Shown here piece by piece: positions 14,205 to 21,027 of a DNA stretch of 24,192 nucleotides (positions within the stretch are counted from its first letter, which is position 1; the number at the start of each line of letters is the position of its first letter). Position numbers and translations under genes: made by a program. This stretch comes from a virus: the IMG/VR virus record IMGVR_UViG_3300042261_002409, positions 1 to 24,192 of that record; one strand, written 5' to 3'. The notes under the pieces are model-generated. The model searched no databases, was not told the origin of the DNA, and saw nothing but the letters and a program-made list of their open reading frames with translations.

Positions 14205-14849
14205 CGCGTCCACTCCTTTCGTCCCCTCGGCCCACGTGGCCGCGGGCGCGAGGGGCTCCGCCGGCGGCTCCAGACTGTCCAGCTCGTACTGTGGGATCAC
14301 GCGGTCGGCCGCCTCCTGGCCGGCCGTGCCGATCAACCACTCGCGCACGTTGCGCAGCAGCCGCCGGATCCCGGCCTCCCTGCCTGCCGCGCCCGCGGCG
14401 CAGGCAGGCTGGTAGTCCTCCAGGAACCCGATCCACCGCTCGCCGTCCCCGAACGTCACCGGCGCCAAGCCCTTCACCGCCGGCGGCATCGCGCCCAGAA
14501 AGCCGATGTGCCGCAGCGCGAGCTGCCCCGGCGTCGGGTTGTTCGGGCTGTCGGGCAAGTAGAACGCCGCGGACAGGTGCCGGTACTGCCCCGCGCGCAC
14601 GGCGTCCACCAGCTCCTGCGCCACCTGCTTCGGCTTGGCGAAGAGCTTCCCCGCCTCCGCCTTCAGCGCCTCGGCCCACCCGTAGGCCGGCGCGTCGTGC
14701 GCCGGGTGCCCCTTGGTCAAGGGCGCCTCGTGCTTCGCCGGGTCGTACCCCGCCGCGATCGCCTGCAGGTCCGCCTCGGTGAACTCGCGCGTCTGCCCCC
14801 CCATGTCCGTGTGCCGCCCCGTCTTGAAGATCTCCAGCCAGCCGTCCAT
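13581..14849 (-). CDS. Prohead protease I / scaffold fusion (Mu gpI-like)
   Basis: This 422-residue protein matches the Mu I-type prohead protease. The N-terminal domain has the family motifs LTKGHPAHDAPAYGWAEAL (His48) and RAGQYRHLSAAFYLPD (Ser93), consistent with a His/Ser protease core. A Gly/Ala-rich linker follows, and the C-terminal half from residue 216 is the scaffold. The protease matures the head by cutting scaffold and capsid N-termini. The ATG at 14849 begins MDGWLEIFKTGRH, the standard family opening. A CTGCCTGC/GCAGGCAG palindrome is embedded in frame around residues 148-157 (PACAAGAAGRE), apparently without disrupting the gene. Confidence 0.85.
   Translation of the reverse strand: MDGWLEIFKTGRHTDMGGQTREFTEADLQAIAAGYDPAKHEAPLTKGHPAHDAPAYGWAEALKAEAGKLFAKPKQVAQELVDAVRAGQYRHLSAAFYLPDSPNNPTPGQLALRHIGFLGAMPPAVKGLAPVTFGDGERWIGFLEDYQPACAAGAAGREAGIRRLLRNVREWLIGTAGQEAADRVIPQYELDSLEPPAEPLAPAATWAEGTKGVDAMTMKEMLGKLREGMAALFGDMEKAMGEGEAAHAQRQAAPGPGTFSGADVTAREQAAVAKALEAERARTAAAQRVAEAKARVAAFVEAGVKGGTFLPAWREAGVPAVLEQALLVETPLTFAEGQPPKNPGEILLGFFEGLPQVVTFGEVAPASKAAPAGDTAGAKLETLTGQYLKDHKEATYSLAFAEVQRANPDLATAYATELAPKR
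14380..14407. repeat. CTGCCTGC/GCAGGCAG palindrome inside protease gene
   Basis: Arms of eight bases flank a 12-base GC-only loop. It is in frame and falls in the linker between protease and scaffold portions. Confidence 0.75.
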
Positions 14850-14861
14850 CGTCCCCTCCGC

Positions 14862-14893
14862 GCCCTGCGCCCTGTGCCCCGTGCCCTGTGCCG
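14862..14893. repeat. TGCCCT-type heptamer tract upstream of protease gene
   Basis: About four heptamers (CGCCCTG, TGCCCCG, TGCCCTG) occupy part of the 159-base gap between the MuF and protease genes. A fragment resembling CGAAGGGCC follows at 14895. Confidence 0.7.
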
Positions 14894-14945
14894 CTCGAAG
14901 GGCCTTGACAGCCCCGCCCGCCGGCGCTAGGCTCTGATTCTCCAG

Positions 14946-14980
14946 CCGGCCCGAAGTCCCTGGGGGCGGTGACGGGCCGG
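14946..14980. terminator. Hairpin downstream of the MuF gene (terminator-like)
   Basis: Arms CCGGCCCG (14946-14953) and CGGGCCGG (14973-14980) are perfect complements with a 19-base loop, 28 bases beyond the MuF gene stop. No T-run follows on the minus strand, so it may be a pause or processing site rather than a terminator. Confidence 0.4.
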
Positions 14981-15008
14981 AGTGGGTGGGCGGATGTCCC
15001 AGGCTCCG

Positions 15009-16721
15009 TCACGCCCTGACATATTGCAGATCCCCTTTGCGCTTGCTGTTCAACTCGCCCGGTTTCGACTGGAACGCATCCCACAGCAGCCCGAACGGCC
15101 CGTCCTCAGCGATTACCACGACATTCTCGCGCCCGGCGACACCGGCATAGACGCCGATGTACCGCTTCCGGGGACGGATCTGCCCCGATCCATCCACCAT
15201 GTTCGTCAACCACACCTCATATGGGTCTTCTACCGTCGGGCGCAGGTACGCCAGGTACTGCTCGCGGCCATCCGTATGCCGGGCGATGTGGGCGAGGGCT
15301 TTCAGGTCCACCGCGACCGGCTCCCCCAGCGGGTCACGGAGGAACCCACGCCGCATGCGTGTGGGAATGCCAAGGCGGCGGCGGTAATCCGCCTCCATCT
15401 CGTCCAGCGCCCCGTCGCGGCTGAGTCCGTGTGCCCCATAGTCGCCGAAGCTCGGCGTCTTGTCCGGTGCGCGCACACGATCCCCCGGCGGGATCTGGGA
15501 TTCGCTGGGGCGAGTGAGGCTCGCATACGTCGCCGCCTGCTGCGCCGCCGTCGTCCATCGCTGCCCAAGCTCTGGCTGCTGCACCAGTGCTCGCAGCGGT
15601 TCTCCGGGGCGCCCAAACCCCGGCTCCGGATCCGGCGGCGGCTCGTCCGTCGAGACGCGGAGGCCCCGCGCCCGCAATTCGGCCGCGGTGAGCGGCTCCA
15701 CGTGGCAGCGGCAGCCGAAGCCGACCGGGGGATACCAGGTCTGCCAGGCGGGATCGTCGGCCCGGTAGACCGTGTTGTGCATCGCGGCGTGCTCGGGTCG
15801 GGTCCGGTTATCCATCACCGCCACATAGCGCCAGTAGGGGAGGAGCGCTGCGATCTCGGGGTCGGCCATCTCGCGGTAGCGCGCCCCCGCATAGGCCTGC
15901 TGTGTATTGACGCGATAGATCGTCTCGATCCGCGCCGGGGTCAGGCCCCACACCTGCTGTTGCTCCGCCAGCCCCTGGATCTCGCGCGTGAAGTCGCGCA
16001 GCGGCGTCCCCTCCGTCAGCGACCGCTCCACCTGTCCCTGCACCGCCCCCAGGAAGTCGGCCTTGGTGATGCCGGCCAGGTAGAACGCCTCCTTGGCGGC
16101 GTACTGCGCCTTGAAGAAGTCCGTCGCGTCCCGGAATGGCGCCCCCTCCCCTGCCTGACCGGCAGGCGGGCGCGGGACCTCGACGTCCAAGAACTGGTGC
16201 GAGGTCCCTGCCTGCGCCGCGCGCGTCGCGGCAGGCGGGCGCGGTCCGAAGTCCGAAGTCCGAGACCTCGGACCGGGGACCGGGGACAGGAGACCGCGGA
16301 CGCTCTGCGCGCCCAGAACGTCCGCCGCCGCCAGCGCCTCCCCCAGGTGCTCGCCCAGCGCGCGGTGCGAGGCCGTCGCGTACAGCCCCGGCAGCGCATC
16401 CCGGATCTCGGCCAGGCTCGACGCCCCGTCGACGAGCGTTAACAGGGCCTTCACCCACGGTTCCACGAGTCGCGGCGCGTGCTCCACGGCCGCGTCGACC
16501 ACTCGGTCCACCGCGTCCTGGGCGACCTCGGCGGCCCCGCCCTCGGCGTAGGCGTTCCCACCCCCCGCGCCCTGTGCCCTGTGCACTGTGCGCTCTGCCC
16601 CGAGCACGCACACCACCGCCTCCAGCACCGCGGTCCGCCGGGCCTGGTCCGATGTCCCCGGTCCCCGGTCCGCAGACCTCGGACATCGGACCTCGGACCT
16701 CGGACCCATGCTCGTGATCAC
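15009..16721 (-). CDS. MuF head morphogenesis protein with C-terminal PBECR2-like nuclease/toxin domain
   Basis: This 570-residue protein has three parts. Residues about 68-150 (RLVEPWVKALLTLVDGASSL, RDALPGLYATASHRALGEHL) resemble the C-terminal helical domain of DUF935 portals rather than anything MuF-like. Residues about 200-360 are the MuF domain: PFRDATDFFKAQYAAKEAF, ARIETIYRVNTQQAYAGARY, YVAVMDNRTRPEHAAMHN, and the Cys/His end VGFGCRCHVEPLT. Residues about 460-570 resemble the PBECR2 (phage barnase-EndoU-colicin-RelE-like) domain: KALAHIARHTDGREQYLAYL, then EDPYEVWLTNM and KRYIGVYAGVAG. MuF proteins are minor head proteins, and attached toxin-like domains are thought to be injected with the DNA. 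Two repeat-derived stretches (residues 5-60, 152-190) interrupt the N-terminal part. The GTG start at 16721 overlaps the portal stop as GTGA; an ATG at 16709 is the alternative. Confidence 0.85.
   Translation of the reverse strand: MITSMGPRSEVRCPRSADRGPGTSDQARRTAVLEAVVCVLGAERTVHRAQGAGGGNAYAEGGAAEVAQDAVDRVVDAAVEHAPRLVEPWVKALLTLVDGASSLAEIRDALPGLYATASHRALGEHLGEALAAADVLGAQSVRGLLSPVPGPRSRTSDFGPRPPAATRAAQAGTSHQFLDVEVPRPPAGQAGEGAPFRDATDFFKAQYAAKEAFYLAGITKADFLGAVQGQVERSLTEGTPLRDFTREIQGLAEQQQVWGLTPARIETIYRVNTQQAYAGARYREMADPEIAALLPYWRYVAVMDNRTRPEHAAMHNTVYRADDPAWQTWYPPVGFGCRCHVEPLTAAELRARGLRVSTDEPPPDPEPGFGRPGEPLRALVQQPELGQRWTTAAQQAATYASLTRPSESQIPPGDRVRAPDKTPSFGDYGAHGLSRDGALDEMEADYRRRLGIPTRMRRGFLRDPLGEPVAVDLKALAHIARHTDGREQYLAYLRPTVEDPYEVWLTNMVDGSGQIRPRKRYIGVYAGVAGRENVVVIAEDGPFGLLWDAFQSKPGELNSKRKGDLQYVRA
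16150..16170. repeat. CTGCCTG/GGCAGGC palindrome inside MuF gene
   Basis: CCTGCCTGACCGGCAGGCGGG reads as a near palindrome. It is in frame and translates as PPAGQAG. Confidence 0.65.
16205..16289. repeat. Composite of palindrome and GGTCCGAAG-type repeats inside MuF gene
   Basis: A CTGCCTGC...GGCAGGCGG element is followed directly by GGTCCGAAGTCCGAAGTCCG and then GGACCGGGGACC copies. The stretch stays in frame between the portal-like and MuF parts of the protein. Confidence 0.75.
16565..16601. repeat. TGCCCT-type heptamer tract in MuF N-terminus
   Basis: Four or five heptamers (CGCCCTG, TGCCCTG, TGCACTG, TGCGCTC) code for residues around 42-53 of the MuF protein. Confidence 0.7.
16646..16692. 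repeat. Inverted GGTCCGATGTCC repeat in MuF N-terminus
   Basis: Arms 16646-16657 and 16681-16692 are perfect 12-base complements. Further GGACCTCGG copies run to 16706, close to the MuF start. Confidence 0.8.
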
Positions 16722-18082
16722 CCCCGCCCCCCCTGCCTTGTGCCCTGTGCGCGCAAGCGCGCCTCCGCCTCCGCCACGATCCGATCCAGCATCACGCCTG
16801 GCTCACTGAACCCGCCCGGTCCGACTTGTCCGACCGGTCCGAACTGTCCGACCGGTCGAACAAGCACCGCCTCGCCCTCGGCGGCCGCCGGGATCCCGTA
16901 TGTCTCCTGGGCGTACCGCTCCGGGATCGCGAGTCCCATCCCCTGCAGCGTCTGGTCCCGCTGCGCCTGCTGCACCTGGTCGGTCAGCCCCAGCTCCCCC
17001 TCGGTCTTCGTGTGGAACCACGGCACCGGCACGTCCGGGCCGAAATTGAAATCCACGATCCACCGGATGAGCTGCGACGTCAGCACCTCGTCCAGCAGAT
17101 CCGCATCGGCGAGCACCAGGTCCGCGCGGACCTCGCTCCGCGCCTGCTCGCTCCCCAGCGCGCCGGGCGTCCCCTCGGTCGTCGCCGTCTGCCCCAGGAC
17201 CGCCTTGCTGATCTCGGCGTTCATGAAGCTCGCCAGCGGCGCGTAGACGTCCGCCCCCGCGCTCCGCTTCGCCTCGAGCAGCTCGACCGTGACCCCCTCC
17301 GGCACGATGCCGGCCGACTCCTGCGTGAACGCCTGCATCAGCGCGAGCAGCTTGTCCTGGTCCTCCTTGGTGGTGCCGGCGGGGAACTTGCCCAGCGGGA
17401 ACGGCGTGCCGAACCGATCGGCGAACGCCAGCCAGAACTTGATCCCCACCTTCTTGAACCACCACGGCCAGTAACAGCTTTGCCCCAGCGCCACCCCGTA
17501 TGGGTTCTCGGGCGTCGCGTCGTACTGGAACACCAAGAACTTCCGGTCCGGCAGCGCCTCGCCGTCCAGCATGTTGGCCAGCGTGAGCAGCCGCGGCCGC
17601 CCGTCCAGATCAAAGGTGAACCGGTGCGCCCCCCGCGCCCGGATCTCGGTCGGGACAATGCACCGCCTGCCCTGAGCCTGTCGAAGGGCCCACAGCACCT
17701 CGCCCACCGCGAACCCGGTCCACACCCCGCCCAGCAGGGCGCCTCGGGCCCGCTCGAAGCCTTTGATCCCCTCCAGCGCCGTGGCCACCAGGTCGCGCAC
17801 CCGCCCGTCGGCCGCATCCGCGCTCGCCGGCAGGACCTCCCAGTCCTTCCCCAGCACCGCCAGCGTCCGCGTCTGGCACACCGACCGCACGTGGCCGTCC
17901 CGCTGCATATCCTTATAGATGCGGATCCCCCGCTGGGGCTGCTCCTTCAGGATCGCGTCCGGGTTCGGCAGCGCCGCGAGCCACCCGGCCAGATAGTCGA
18001 GGTCCTTCCGGACCGTCGCGATCTCCGCCAGCTCGGGTTGCCCCGGCGTCTCGGTCTGGGCCACCGCGGTCTCGTCGCTCAT
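16718..18082 (-). CDS. Portal protein (DUF935, Mu gp29-like), C-terminally short
   Basis: This 454-residue protein matches the DUF935/Mu gp29 portal family, the ring through which DNA enters and leaves the head. Landmarks in order are NPDAILKEQPQRGIRIYKDM, HVRSVCQTRTLAVLGKDWEV, GFAVGEVLWAL, FTFDLDGRPRLLTLAN, the NPYGVALGQSCYWPWWFKK region, ADRFGTPFPLGKFPAGT and ADADLLDEVLTSQLIRWIVD. The ATG at 18082 overlaps the previous stop as ATGA. The usual C-terminal helical domain is absent; the protein instead ends in a repeat-encoded tail (RPVGQFGPVGQVGPGG) and RQGGRG at a G-run. That domain appears at the start of the next reading frame. A CCTGAGCCTGTCGAAGG element is carried in frame at RQAQGR. Confidence 0.87.
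   Translation of the reverse strand: MSDETAVAQTETPGQPELAEIATVRKDLDYLAGWLAALPNPDAILKEQPQRGIRIYKDMQRDGHVRSVCQTRTLAVLGKDWEVLPASADAADGRVRDLVATALEGIKGFERARGALLGGVWTGFAVGEVLWALRQAQGRRCIVPTEIRARGAHRFTFDLDGRPRLLTLANMLDGEALPDRKFLVFQYDATPENPYGVALGQSCYWPWWFKKVGIKFWLAFADRFGTPFPLGKFPAGTTKEDQDKLLALMQAFTQESAGIVPEGVTVELLEAKRSAGADVYAPLASFMNAEISKAVLGQTATTEGTPGALGSEQARSEVRADLVLADADLLDEVLTSQLIRWIVDFNFGPDVPVPWFHTKTEGELGLTDQVQQAQRDQTLQGMGLAIPERYAQETYGIPAAAEGEAVLVRPVGQFGPVGQVGPGGFSEPGVMLDRIVAEAEARLRAQGTRQGGRG
16727..16733 (-). other. G7 run at portal/MuF junction, possible -1 slip site or sequencing artefact
   Basis: On the coding strand a run of seven G is read as G-GGG-GGG in the portal frame, five codons before its stop counting the stop itself. 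A -1 shift there continues through the MuF GTG into the MuF frame without meeting a stop. A one-base insertion in the run would have the same effect. Confidence 0.5.
16818..16861. repeat. GTCCGACCGG-type repeats in portal C-terminus
   Basis: About four copies of a ten- to eleven-base GTCCGACCG-type unit encode the Gly/Pro/Val tail of the portal. The style matches the palindrome at 8353-8376. Confidence 0.75.
17669..17689. repeat. CCTGAGCCTGTCGAAGG element inside portal gene
   Basis: The element has short complementary ends (GCCCT/AGGGC) and is carried in frame (RQAQGR). A diverged copy, CCGAGCCTGTCGAGG, is at 22077. I recall this element from intergenic regions of many bacterial genomes; it has not been searched here. 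Confidence 0.75.
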
Positions 18083-18447
18083 CGCAGGACCCCCATCCGG
18101 AGCGCGGCCAGGCCCAGGGCCATCCGCCGGTCCGCCAGCGACAGCGCATCCAGATCCATCATCTGTCTCCCCTCGGCCCGGCGGCGGCGGCGGGCGTCGG
18201 CCTCCCCGCGCTTCCGACAGGCGTCGCTCGCCCACCGCTGGGGCTTGCCCCGACCGGATCCGGTCAACGGGGCGCCGCATCCGCACGCACAATAACCGGA
18301 ATTCCGGTTTTCCCCGGCCCCAGGATCGACGATCGCCGCCGCCCCCGTAGTCTGAACCCCGGAATCGCCCACAGCGCCTCCTGGCCCGCCTGCGCCCGCC
18401 TGACCGCTGGCGGGCAGGCCGCCTCGGCAGGCAGGCGCGTCAGACAT
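18079..18447 (-). CDS. Small zinc-ribbon-like protein between terminase and portal
   Basis: This 122-residue protein starts eight bases inside the end of the terminase gene. Residues 1-35 are largely encoded by CTGCCTGC-type repeats and are probably not conserved. Residues 52-90 contain CACGCGAPL, then a spacer, WASDACRKR and a run of arginines. This resembles the compact C-x-C-G...C-x-x-x-R zinc-binding module of small DNA-binding proteins that read as CxxCGxxL...FCSxxCR. The C-terminus is a short helix (LSLADRRMALGLAALRMG). It may bind nucleic acid and assist packaging, but that is inference; Mu has no counterpart that I know of at this position. Its stop overlaps the portal start (ATGA). 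Confidence 0.6.
   Translation of the reverse strand: MSDAPACRGGLPASGQAGAGGPGGAVGDSGVQTTGAAAIVDPGAGENRNSGYCACGCGAPLTGSGRGKPQRWASDACRKRGEADARRRRRAEGRQMMDLDALSLADRRMALGLAALRMGVLR
18385..18437. repeat. CTGCCTGC/GGCAGGC-type repeat cluster
   Basis: Several half-copies (GCCCGCCTG, GGCGGGCAGG, GGCAGGCAGG) occupy the start of the zinc-ribbon gene just beyond the terminase stop. Confidence 0.7.
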
Positions 18448-19969
18448 AGGACCGGGGCACGGCCCGCCCTCGACCGGCATAGGCCGACAGCGTGTCGGTA
18501 TCCCGGAGCACCCCGCTCGTCTGCGCCCCATCGAGGGACCAGGGGGCGACCGTCAGCCCGGCGCACAGGGTGGCCAGGGCGTCCGGGCCGTCGTCGTTCA
18601 CCGTGGGCGACGGGAACGCCAGGAGCTGCTCGATCAACAGATCGGTCATGGGGTCGTCCTGCAGGAACCGGACGATCCCACGCTCCACCAGGGGGCTCAC
18701 CGCCGCGATGCGGCTCTCCTTGGCCTCCGTCTCCTTCACCATCCGGAGCGGGAGGTGCATGTGGCGCTTCTCCCCCTCGGTCCGGAAGTACAGCTCCAGG
18801 CCCAGGAACCCCGTCTCCGCCAGGAAAATCTCGGTGGCCGCCTCTTCGAGCTGCCGGGCGTAGGCGGTCCGCACGATCGTGTCCAGGCTGACCCGGCGGA
18901 TGTCGGGGCGGCGCAGGTAGATGTAGCCGTCCGCCGCCTGGCCGCCCTTCACGAAGGCTCGGAAGTCGCTCGTCTCGGACCGGCCGAGGCTCGGGTCGAT
19001 CGCCTCCTTGACGACGTGCGCCTGGCCGGCGATGTCGCTCGCCCGGTACCGGACGAGCCACGCCTCCTGGAACAGGGCGGCCTCGTCGTCGCCGGGCGCG
19101 AGGAGCACCTCCTTCACGTAGGCGGCCGAGCCCAGGCGCCACCGGAGCTTCGCCGGGTCCGGGAACCGCTCGGGCCAGGCCGACGTCCCGTCGGGGTTCT
19201 CGCCCGGGAGGCGGGCATGGATCCACGCGGCGTCCGTGAGGATCTGGGCCAGGGCCGACTTCCTGGAGAGCAGCGTGCCCACCCAGAACAGCGTGCCGCG
19301 CTGCGGGTCGAGCGAGGGCAGCACCGCCTCGCGCACCCAGGCCAGCAGCCGCTTCACCTGCTCGGGGTTCCGCACGTGCTCGTCGTCCTCGATGTCGTCC
19401 AGGACGATCAGGTCCGGCCGGTGTGGGCCGTGCTTCAACCCGCGGATCGCCTGCCGCGCGCCGCGCGCCAGCACCTTGATCCCGTTCGCGGTGACGATCT
19501 CGTCATCGCTCCACGGCTGCCCGCGCAGGTCGCCGAAGTCGCTCCGGATCCGGGCGTTCTCCTCCAGCTCCATCCGGATGGCCATGACCAGCGGCCGGGC
19601 CAGGTCGAGCGAGCACTGCACCAGGATGATGAAGCGGCGCCGCTCGAAGCAGATCGCGTGCAGCGGGTTGGCGAAGCTCACGCGCGTGCTCTTGCTGAAA
19701 CCCCGCGCGGCCGCGACGGCCACGGGGTCCTCGGTCACCTCGAGGAGGCGGTCCATCTCGGCGTGCATGGGCGCCGACGCGCAGGTGAAGTAATGCGGGA
19801 AGTAGGTCCGGCAGAAGAACTCCCGGTCCGTCTTGGCGTGCGCGATCCGATCCGCCTTGGACTGGGCGGTGTCGCCCTCGAAGGCCGAGACGTGCGTGCG
19901 GATGAGCGCCCGCAGCTCCTCGGCCTTGAGGTCGAACTGCTTCTCCGTGATCGTCGGTCCCCGCCGCAT
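18440..19969 (-). CDS. Terminase large subunit (Mu gp28-like)
   Basis: This 509-residue protein is the packaging motor. The ATPase domain shows a variant Walker A (AAARGFSKST, Lys93), a Walker B (LIVLDDIED, Asp191/Asp192) and a WVGT motif (229-232) typical of the coupling motif. The nuclease domain begins around EAIDPSLGRSETSDFRAF and closes with NDDGPDALATL (Asp463), giving the acidic residues expected for an RNase H-like fold. Length is normal for Mu-like terminases. The ATG at 19969 has GAGGGG upstream. It follows the DUF3486 small subunit across a heptamer-repeat gap and overlaps the next start by eight bases. Confidence 0.9.
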   Translation of the reverse strand: MRRGPTITEKQFDLKAEELRALIRTHVSAFEGDTAQSKADRIAHAKTDREFFCRTYFPHYFTCASAPMHAEMDRLLEVTEDPVAVAAARGFSKSTRVSFANPLHAICFERRRFIILVQCSLDLARPLVMAIRMELEENARIRSDFGDLRGQPWSDDEIVTANGIKVLARGARQAIRGLKHGPHRPDLIVLDDIEDDEHVRNPEQVKRLLAWVREAVLPSLDPQRGTLFWVGTLLSRKSALAQILTDAAWIHARLPGENPDGTSAWPERFPDPAKLRWRLGSAAYVKEVLLAPGDDEAALFQEAWLVRYRASDIAGQAHVVKEAIDPSLGRSETSDFRAFVKGGQAADGYIYLRRPDIRRVSLDTIVRTAYARQLEEAATEIFLAETGFLGLELYFRTEGEKRHMHLPLRMVKETEAKESRIAAVSPLVERGIVRFLQDDPMTDLLIEQLLAFPSPTVNDDGPDALATLCAGLTVAPWSLDGAQTSGVLRDTDTLSAYAGRGRAVPRSYV

Positions 19970-19980
19970 GCGCCCCTCAG

Positions 19981-20040
19981 CCCCCGTGCCCTCTGCCCTT
20001 TGCCCTATGCCCTATGCCCCGTGCCCTGTGCCCTATGCGC
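19981..20040. repeat. TGCCCT heptamer tandem array between terminase genes
   Basis: Eight consecutive heptamers of the form (A/G/C/T)TGCCC(T/C) run almost without spacing. The stop codon of the small terminase gene (TAG) is provided by one of the units. This is the clearest example of the repeat in the window. Confidence 0.9.
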
Positions 20041-20692
20041 TCGCGCCCTTCACCTTCGCCATCAGCCGGTCGAAGTGCCGGTTCAGCACCTCGGCGGCCG
20101 CTGGATCCGTCTGGACCAGTGTCTCAACCATGCCCTTGAAGAACTCCAGGAAGAGCCCCGGCTTGTCGATGGCCAGCTTCCGCTCCCGCTCCAGCTCGAG
20201 CCGCGCCCTGTCCAGGGCCAGCTTCTCGTCCTGGAGGGCCTTCTTGTCCCGCTCGAGGCCCAGCTTCTCCTTCGCCTGCTGTGATCGGTCATGGGCGATC
20301 AGCGTCCGGAACACCTCGACGGGCTCGGCCTCCCCCATGCGCGTCAGGGCCGCCAGGCGGGCGTGCTCGATGATCCCGCTCAGGTCCCCGGCCGCCTCGG
20401 GCCCGCGGTCCAGGAAGTACTTCGCGAGCGCGATCCCCTCCTCGTGCGCCTGCGCCTCGATCCGAACCTGGGACTCGTAGAAGGCCTGGTAATCCCCGAT
20501 CGAGGTGTCATTCCAGACGATCCCCCAGCGACGCTGAAGCTCCTCGAGGAGCGCCCTGGCCGTGGGGCCGACCCCTTGGCTCCGCAGCTCGCACTGCGTG
20601 TTGAGCCACGCGACGCCCTCGGGGGGCAGCCCGGCGATCCCGGCGAAGCGCCGGATCGCGGGCCGCGGCTCTGCCGTGCGGCGCCGGCCCAT
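20033..20692 (-). CDS. Terminase small subunit (DUF3486, Mu gp27-like)
   Basis: This 219-residue protein matches DUF3486, the Mu gp27-type small terminase that recognises the DNA to be packaged. The N-terminus is a basic helix-turn-helix-like region (RFAGIAGLPPEGVAWLNTQ, then a GPTARALLEELQRRWGI stretch). Long helices follow (KEKLGLERDKKALQDEKLA, RARLELERERKLAID) as a coiled coil, then KPGLFLEFFKGMVETL and a C-terminal helix. The ATG at 20692 overlaps the previous stop by one base. The gene ends within a TGCCCT-type repeat that supplies its TAG stop. Confidence 0.85.
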   Translation of the reverse strand: MGRRRTAEPRPAIRRFAGIAGLPPEGVAWLNTQCELRSQGVGPTARALLEELQRRWGIVWNDTSIGDYQAFYESQVRIEAQAHEEGIALAKYFLDRGPEAAGDLSGIIEHARLAALTRMGEAEPVEVFRTLIAHDRSQQAKEKLGLERDKKALQDEKLALDRARLELERERKLAIDKPGLFLEFFKGMVETLVQTDPAAAEVLNRHFDRLMAKVKGASA

Positions 20693-21027
20693 CAGACGAT
20701 CCTCACGCCGGGGTCGTGCCGCGTCCCCTCGAGGAGGCCCTTGCCGACCGGCGTGATACGCCAAGACAGGAACGCGCCTCGGCCTGGCCCCCGCGGCTCG
20801 ATCGTCTTGTACTCGACCGCCCCAATGCCATTCAGGTAGCCGCAGATGTCTCCGCGCAGCTCCCCGTCACTGAAGTGCTGTTGCCAGTTCGCCATCTTCG
20901 CACGGAAGAGATCGGCGTCCATGAATGTGGGGTCACTGGATGACGTGACCTCTCGTTCGCGCACGTCCCATTTTTGCAGGATGCGCAGGGCAACACCTCG
21001 GGCCACCGCCAGCTCGATCGGATCCAT
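20692..21027 (-). CDS. Mu gp26-like small protein, possible winged helix
   Basis: This 111-residue protein occupies the place of Mu gp26, just before the small terminase. It has an N-terminal helix (IELAVARGVALRILQKW), a central DADLFRAKMANWQQHFSDGE stretch, a helix-turn-helix-like ELRGDICGYLNGIGAVEY and a strand pair (FLSWRITPVGKGLLEG) that read like a winged-helix fold with an ITPxGxxLLEG wing. Both ends overlap neighbouring genes by one base, so it is coupled to its neighbours. A DNA-binding role is plausible from the fold only. Confidence 0.65.
   Translation of the reverse strand: MDPIELAVARGVALRILQKWDVREREVTSSSDPTFMDADLFRAKMANWQQHFSDGELRGDICGYLNGIGAVEYKTIEPRGPGRGAFLSWRITPVGKGLLEGTRHDPGVRIV

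Noticed and set aside
12357-14930. An 857-codon plus-strand open frame opposite the decoration and protease genes.
   Set aside because: Its product is Arg/Pro/Gly/His-rich without domains, and it is antisense to recognisable genes; the high GC content explains the missing stops.
18264-19226. A 320-codon minus-strand frame inside the terminase gene.
   Set aside because: It is a shadow frame of the terminase; its product is Pro/Arg/Gly-rich with no recognisable domain.
19981-20040. The heptamer array as a CRISPR-like structure.
   Set aside because: The units are seven bases with no spacers of constant length and no cas genes nearby.
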